A DNA stretch of 9,162 bases from Acidimicrobiaceae bacterium (lineage in GTDB: Bacteria; Actinomycetota; Acidimicrobiia; Acidimicrobiales; Palsa-688), in the NCBI GenBank assembly GCA_003156795.1, contig PMHU01000012.1, positions 13,566-22,727 on the forward strand. Reading direction: 5' to 3'. The notes under the pieces are model-generated. The model worked only from the letters and a program-made list of their open reading frames with translations. It was not told where the DNA came from and searched no databases. Position numbers and translations under genes: made by a program. The first letter of the stretch is position 1. Every line of letters begins with the position of its first letter. This document shows positions 7,808-9,162 of the stretch, piece by piece.

Positions 7808-8790
7808 CACACGCCGCCGCGTCCAGTCGGGACAGCAACGCTTCGCAGCACCTCCGCCATCACCTCGGGCAGATCCACGCCCGACACCGAGGCTTCGGGC
7901 GACAGCATCAGGCGGTGCTCCACGACCGGCCCGAACAGGGTCTTGATGTCGTCTGGGATCACGTACTCGCGACTCTCGGACGCGGCGTAGGCGCGCGACG
8001 CCCGTTGAAGGGCCAGCGCCGCCCTAGGGGACATTCCCAGCGAGAGCGCTGGGTGGCTGCGGGTGGCGGCCGCAAGATCGACGATGTAGCCCTTGATCGC
8101 GGAAGCGACGTGAATCTGGTTGGCCAAGGAGACCATGGCGGGTATGGCTCCTTCGCCGGCCACAGCGGGCAGGTCCTCTGGCGACTCGCCATCTCCGTAC
8201 ACATCCAGCATTTCCACCTCGGCATTGCGGTCCGGGTACCCCATCCGAATGCGGAGCAAGAACCGGTCCAACTGGCTTTCGGGCAGAGGGTAGGTACCCT
8301 CGTGCTCGACGGGATTCTGGGTGGCGATGACGAGGAAAGGAGAAGGCAAGAAGTGGGTCACGTTGTCGACTGTCACCTGCTGCTCCTGCATGGCTTCCAG
8401 CAGAGCCGACTGGGTCTTCGGGGAGGCCCGGTTGATCTCGTCACCGAGCACCACGTTGGCGAACACCGGGCCCGGCCTGAAGCTGAAAGTTCCGGTCGAA
8501 CGATCGAAGACGCTGGTGCCGGTGACATCCGATGGCAGCAAATCGGGAGTGAACTGGATCCGACGGCATTCGAGGTCGAAGGAGCGAGCCAGGGCCTTGG
8601 CCAAGGTGGTCTTGCCGACGCCGGGTACGTCCTCCAAGAGGAGGTGCCCTTCCGACACCATGCAAACCAGGGCCAGGCGGGTGGGTTCGCCCTTGCCCTG
8701 GATGACCCTCGACACGTTGGCCACGATGGCGTCGAACGTTTCGGCGAACGAGCCGACGAGGGACGCGTTGGCCGCCTGTTGTCTCGACAT
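7807..8790 (-). CDS. MoxR-family AAA+ ATPase
   Basis: This cytoplasmic AAA+ ATPase of 327 residues has the normal MoxR length. Walker A is EDVPGVGKTTLAKALA (53-68, K60). Walker B is VVLGDEINRASPKTQSALLE (113-132, D117/E118), with Gly in place of the more common Ala before DE. Sensor 1 is IATQNPVE (155-162). The arginine-finger region is LPESQLDRFLLRI (169-181), and sensor 2 lies in GMSPRAALALQRASRAYA (252-269, R256). MoxR proteins are thought to be chaperones that remodel or load metal ions into vWA-type partners; the adjacent DUF58 gene is the likely partner. The ATG at 8790 is chosen because a GGAGGG site precedes it and the longer frame upstream (to 8901) encodes nonfamily sequence that overlaps the divergent gene. 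It is the first gene of the leftward operon. Confidence 0.95.
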   Translation of the reverse strand: MSRQQAANASLVGSFAETFDAIVANVSRVIQGKGEPTRLALVCMVSEGHLLLEDVPGVGKTTLAKALARSFDLECRRIQFTPDLLPSDVTGTSVFDRSTGTFSFRPGPVFANVVLGDEINRASPKTQSALLEAMQEQQVTVDNVTHFLPSPFLVIATQNPVEHEGTYPLPESQLDRFLLRIRMGYPDRNAEVEMLDVYGDGESPEDLPAVAGEGAIPAMVSLANQIHVASAIKGYIVDLAAATRSHPALSLGMSPRAALALQRASRAYAASESREYVIPDDIKTLFGPVVEHRLMLSPEASVSGVDLPEVMAEVLRSVAVPTGRGGV

Positions 8791-8793
8791 GTA

Positions 8794-8799
8794 CCCTCC
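8794..8799 (-). promoter_or_regulatory. Shine-Dalgarno site of the MoxR gene
   Basis: On the minus strand GGAGGG ends 3 nt before ATG 8790. It supports this start over the longer in-frame extension to 8901. The spacing is a little short but workable. Confidence 0.75.
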
Positions 8800-8814
8800 G
8801 TGATGTCTGTGTCG

Positions 8815-8826
8815 GTAGCGTAGCGT
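8815..8826. promoter_or_regulatory. Divergent promoter core between MoxR operon and oxoprolinase gene
   Basis: Two TAGCGT hexamers overlap by one base on the + strand (8816-8821 and 8821-8826). The second ends 7 nt before ATG 8834, the spacing expected for a leaderless transcript. On the - strand TACGCT (8822-8817) would start the MoxR operon about 20 nt before its ATG, leaving room for the Shine-Dalgarno site. The 8-mer GTAGCGTA (8815-8822) also occurs in the other divergent gap at 529-536. No -35 is clear for either direction. Confidence 0.45.
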
Positions 8827-8833
8827 GCCTGTA

Positions 8834-9162
8834 ATGCAACTATCCGGCGTGGCGGCCCCCGATATGCAGGTTCTGGCCGTCGATATCGGCGGCACGATCA
8901 CCGATATCGTCGCGCGCCAGCCGGATGGCCGCCTGACCGTCAGTAAGCTGCTCTCCGAGGATCCCGGCCGCTACCAGGACGCCGCGGTCGAAGGAATCCG
9001 CCGCCTGCTCGGAGTGCCGCCCGGAAAACCCATTCCCGCGCAACGGATCTCCTCGGTCCGTCTCGGCACCACCGTCGCCACCAACGCCCTGCTCGAGCGC
9101 AAGGGCGAGCCCACCGTCCTGGTCATCACCCGCGGCTTCGCCGACGCCCTGCGCATCGCCTA
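8834..9162 (+). CDS. Hydantoinase/5-oxoprolinase family protein, N-terminal part only
   Basis: The first 109 residues are present and the frame is open to the window edge. The ATP-binding opening AVDIGGTITDIVARQPDGRL (15-34) is the N-terminal motif of the HyuA/5-oxoprolinase superfamily (ASKHA-like fold). KLLSEDPGRYQDAAVEGIRR (38-57) and LGTTVATNALLERKGE (77-92), followed by LVITRGFADALRIA (96-109), match 5-oxoprolinases (ATP-dependent opening of 5-oxo-L-proline to glutamate) more closely than N-methylhydantoinases. The usual DRGGTFTD of 5-oxoprolinases reads DIGGTITD. ATG 8834 is the first start and has a -10-like TAGCGT 7 nt upstream; ATG 8864, at codon 11, is an alternative close to the conserved domain. 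Whether the hyuB-type half is fused or follows separately cannot be seen. Confidence 0.88.
   Translation, partial: MQLSGVAAPDMQVLAVDIGGTITDIVARQPDGRLTVSKLLSEDPGRYQDAAVEGIRRLLGVPPGKPIPAQRISSVRLGTTVATNALLERKGEPTVLVITRGFADALRIA

Noticed and set aside
7756..8823. + strand open frame of 355 codons antisense to the MoxR gene
   Set aside because: Its His/Gly/Arg-rich composition and lack of any family motif mark it as the antisense shadow of the MoxR coding sequence.

Overview
The window is very GC-rich, uses GTG and TTG starts freely and is densely packed. Its gene families point to an actinobacterium (Actinomycetota), possibly of the Acidimicrobiia type, although no rRNA or other phylogenetic marker is present to prove it. 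The families are a DUF3040 membrane protein, a GC-rich DinB with a C-terminal extension, a MoxR / DUF58 / transglutaminase membrane operon and an LmbE/MshB-like deacetylase. No tRNA, rRNA, insertion sequence, phage gene or CRISPR array was seen. It looks like ordinary chromosomal backbone.

Left part (1-3666). An inositol-monophosphatase-family gene reads leftward off the edge (1-519). It is divergent, across a 27-bp gap, from a rightward run of three genes: an L-threonine aldolase (547-1563), a PIG-L/LmbE-family deacetylase (1578-2285) and DNA polymerase IV, dinB (2350-3666). They lie close together, but each start has a -10-like hexamer exactly 6 nt upstream and no Shine-Dalgarno sequence. 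This is the layout of leaderless mRNAs, so each gene may have its own promoter.

Centre (3667-4616). A 214-bp spacer holds a possible dinB terminator and the ribosome-binding site of a small DUF3040 membrane protein (3881-4258, TTG start). Four bases beyond its stop it meets the end of a leftward coding stretch. That stretch (4263-4616) resembles a DUF4129 tail, has no usable start codon, and continues the frame of the upstream transglutaminase gene beyond a TGA.

Right part (4617-8790) is a leftward, translationally coupled operon: MoxR-type AAA+ ATPase, then a DUF58 protein (TGATG overlap), then a TgpA-like membrane transglutaminase (overlapping start). This three-gene set is known and widespread. 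MoxR is thought to act as a chaperone/remodeller for the vWA-like DUF58 partner, and the transglutaminase-like enzyme acts outside the membrane. Divergent from moxR is the 5' end of a hydantoinase/5-oxoprolinase gene that runs off the right edge.

I see no convincing new biological system. The points most worth checking are the TGA-split transglutaminase gene, the repeated leaderless start architecture, and an identical 8-bp element in both divergent promoter gaps.
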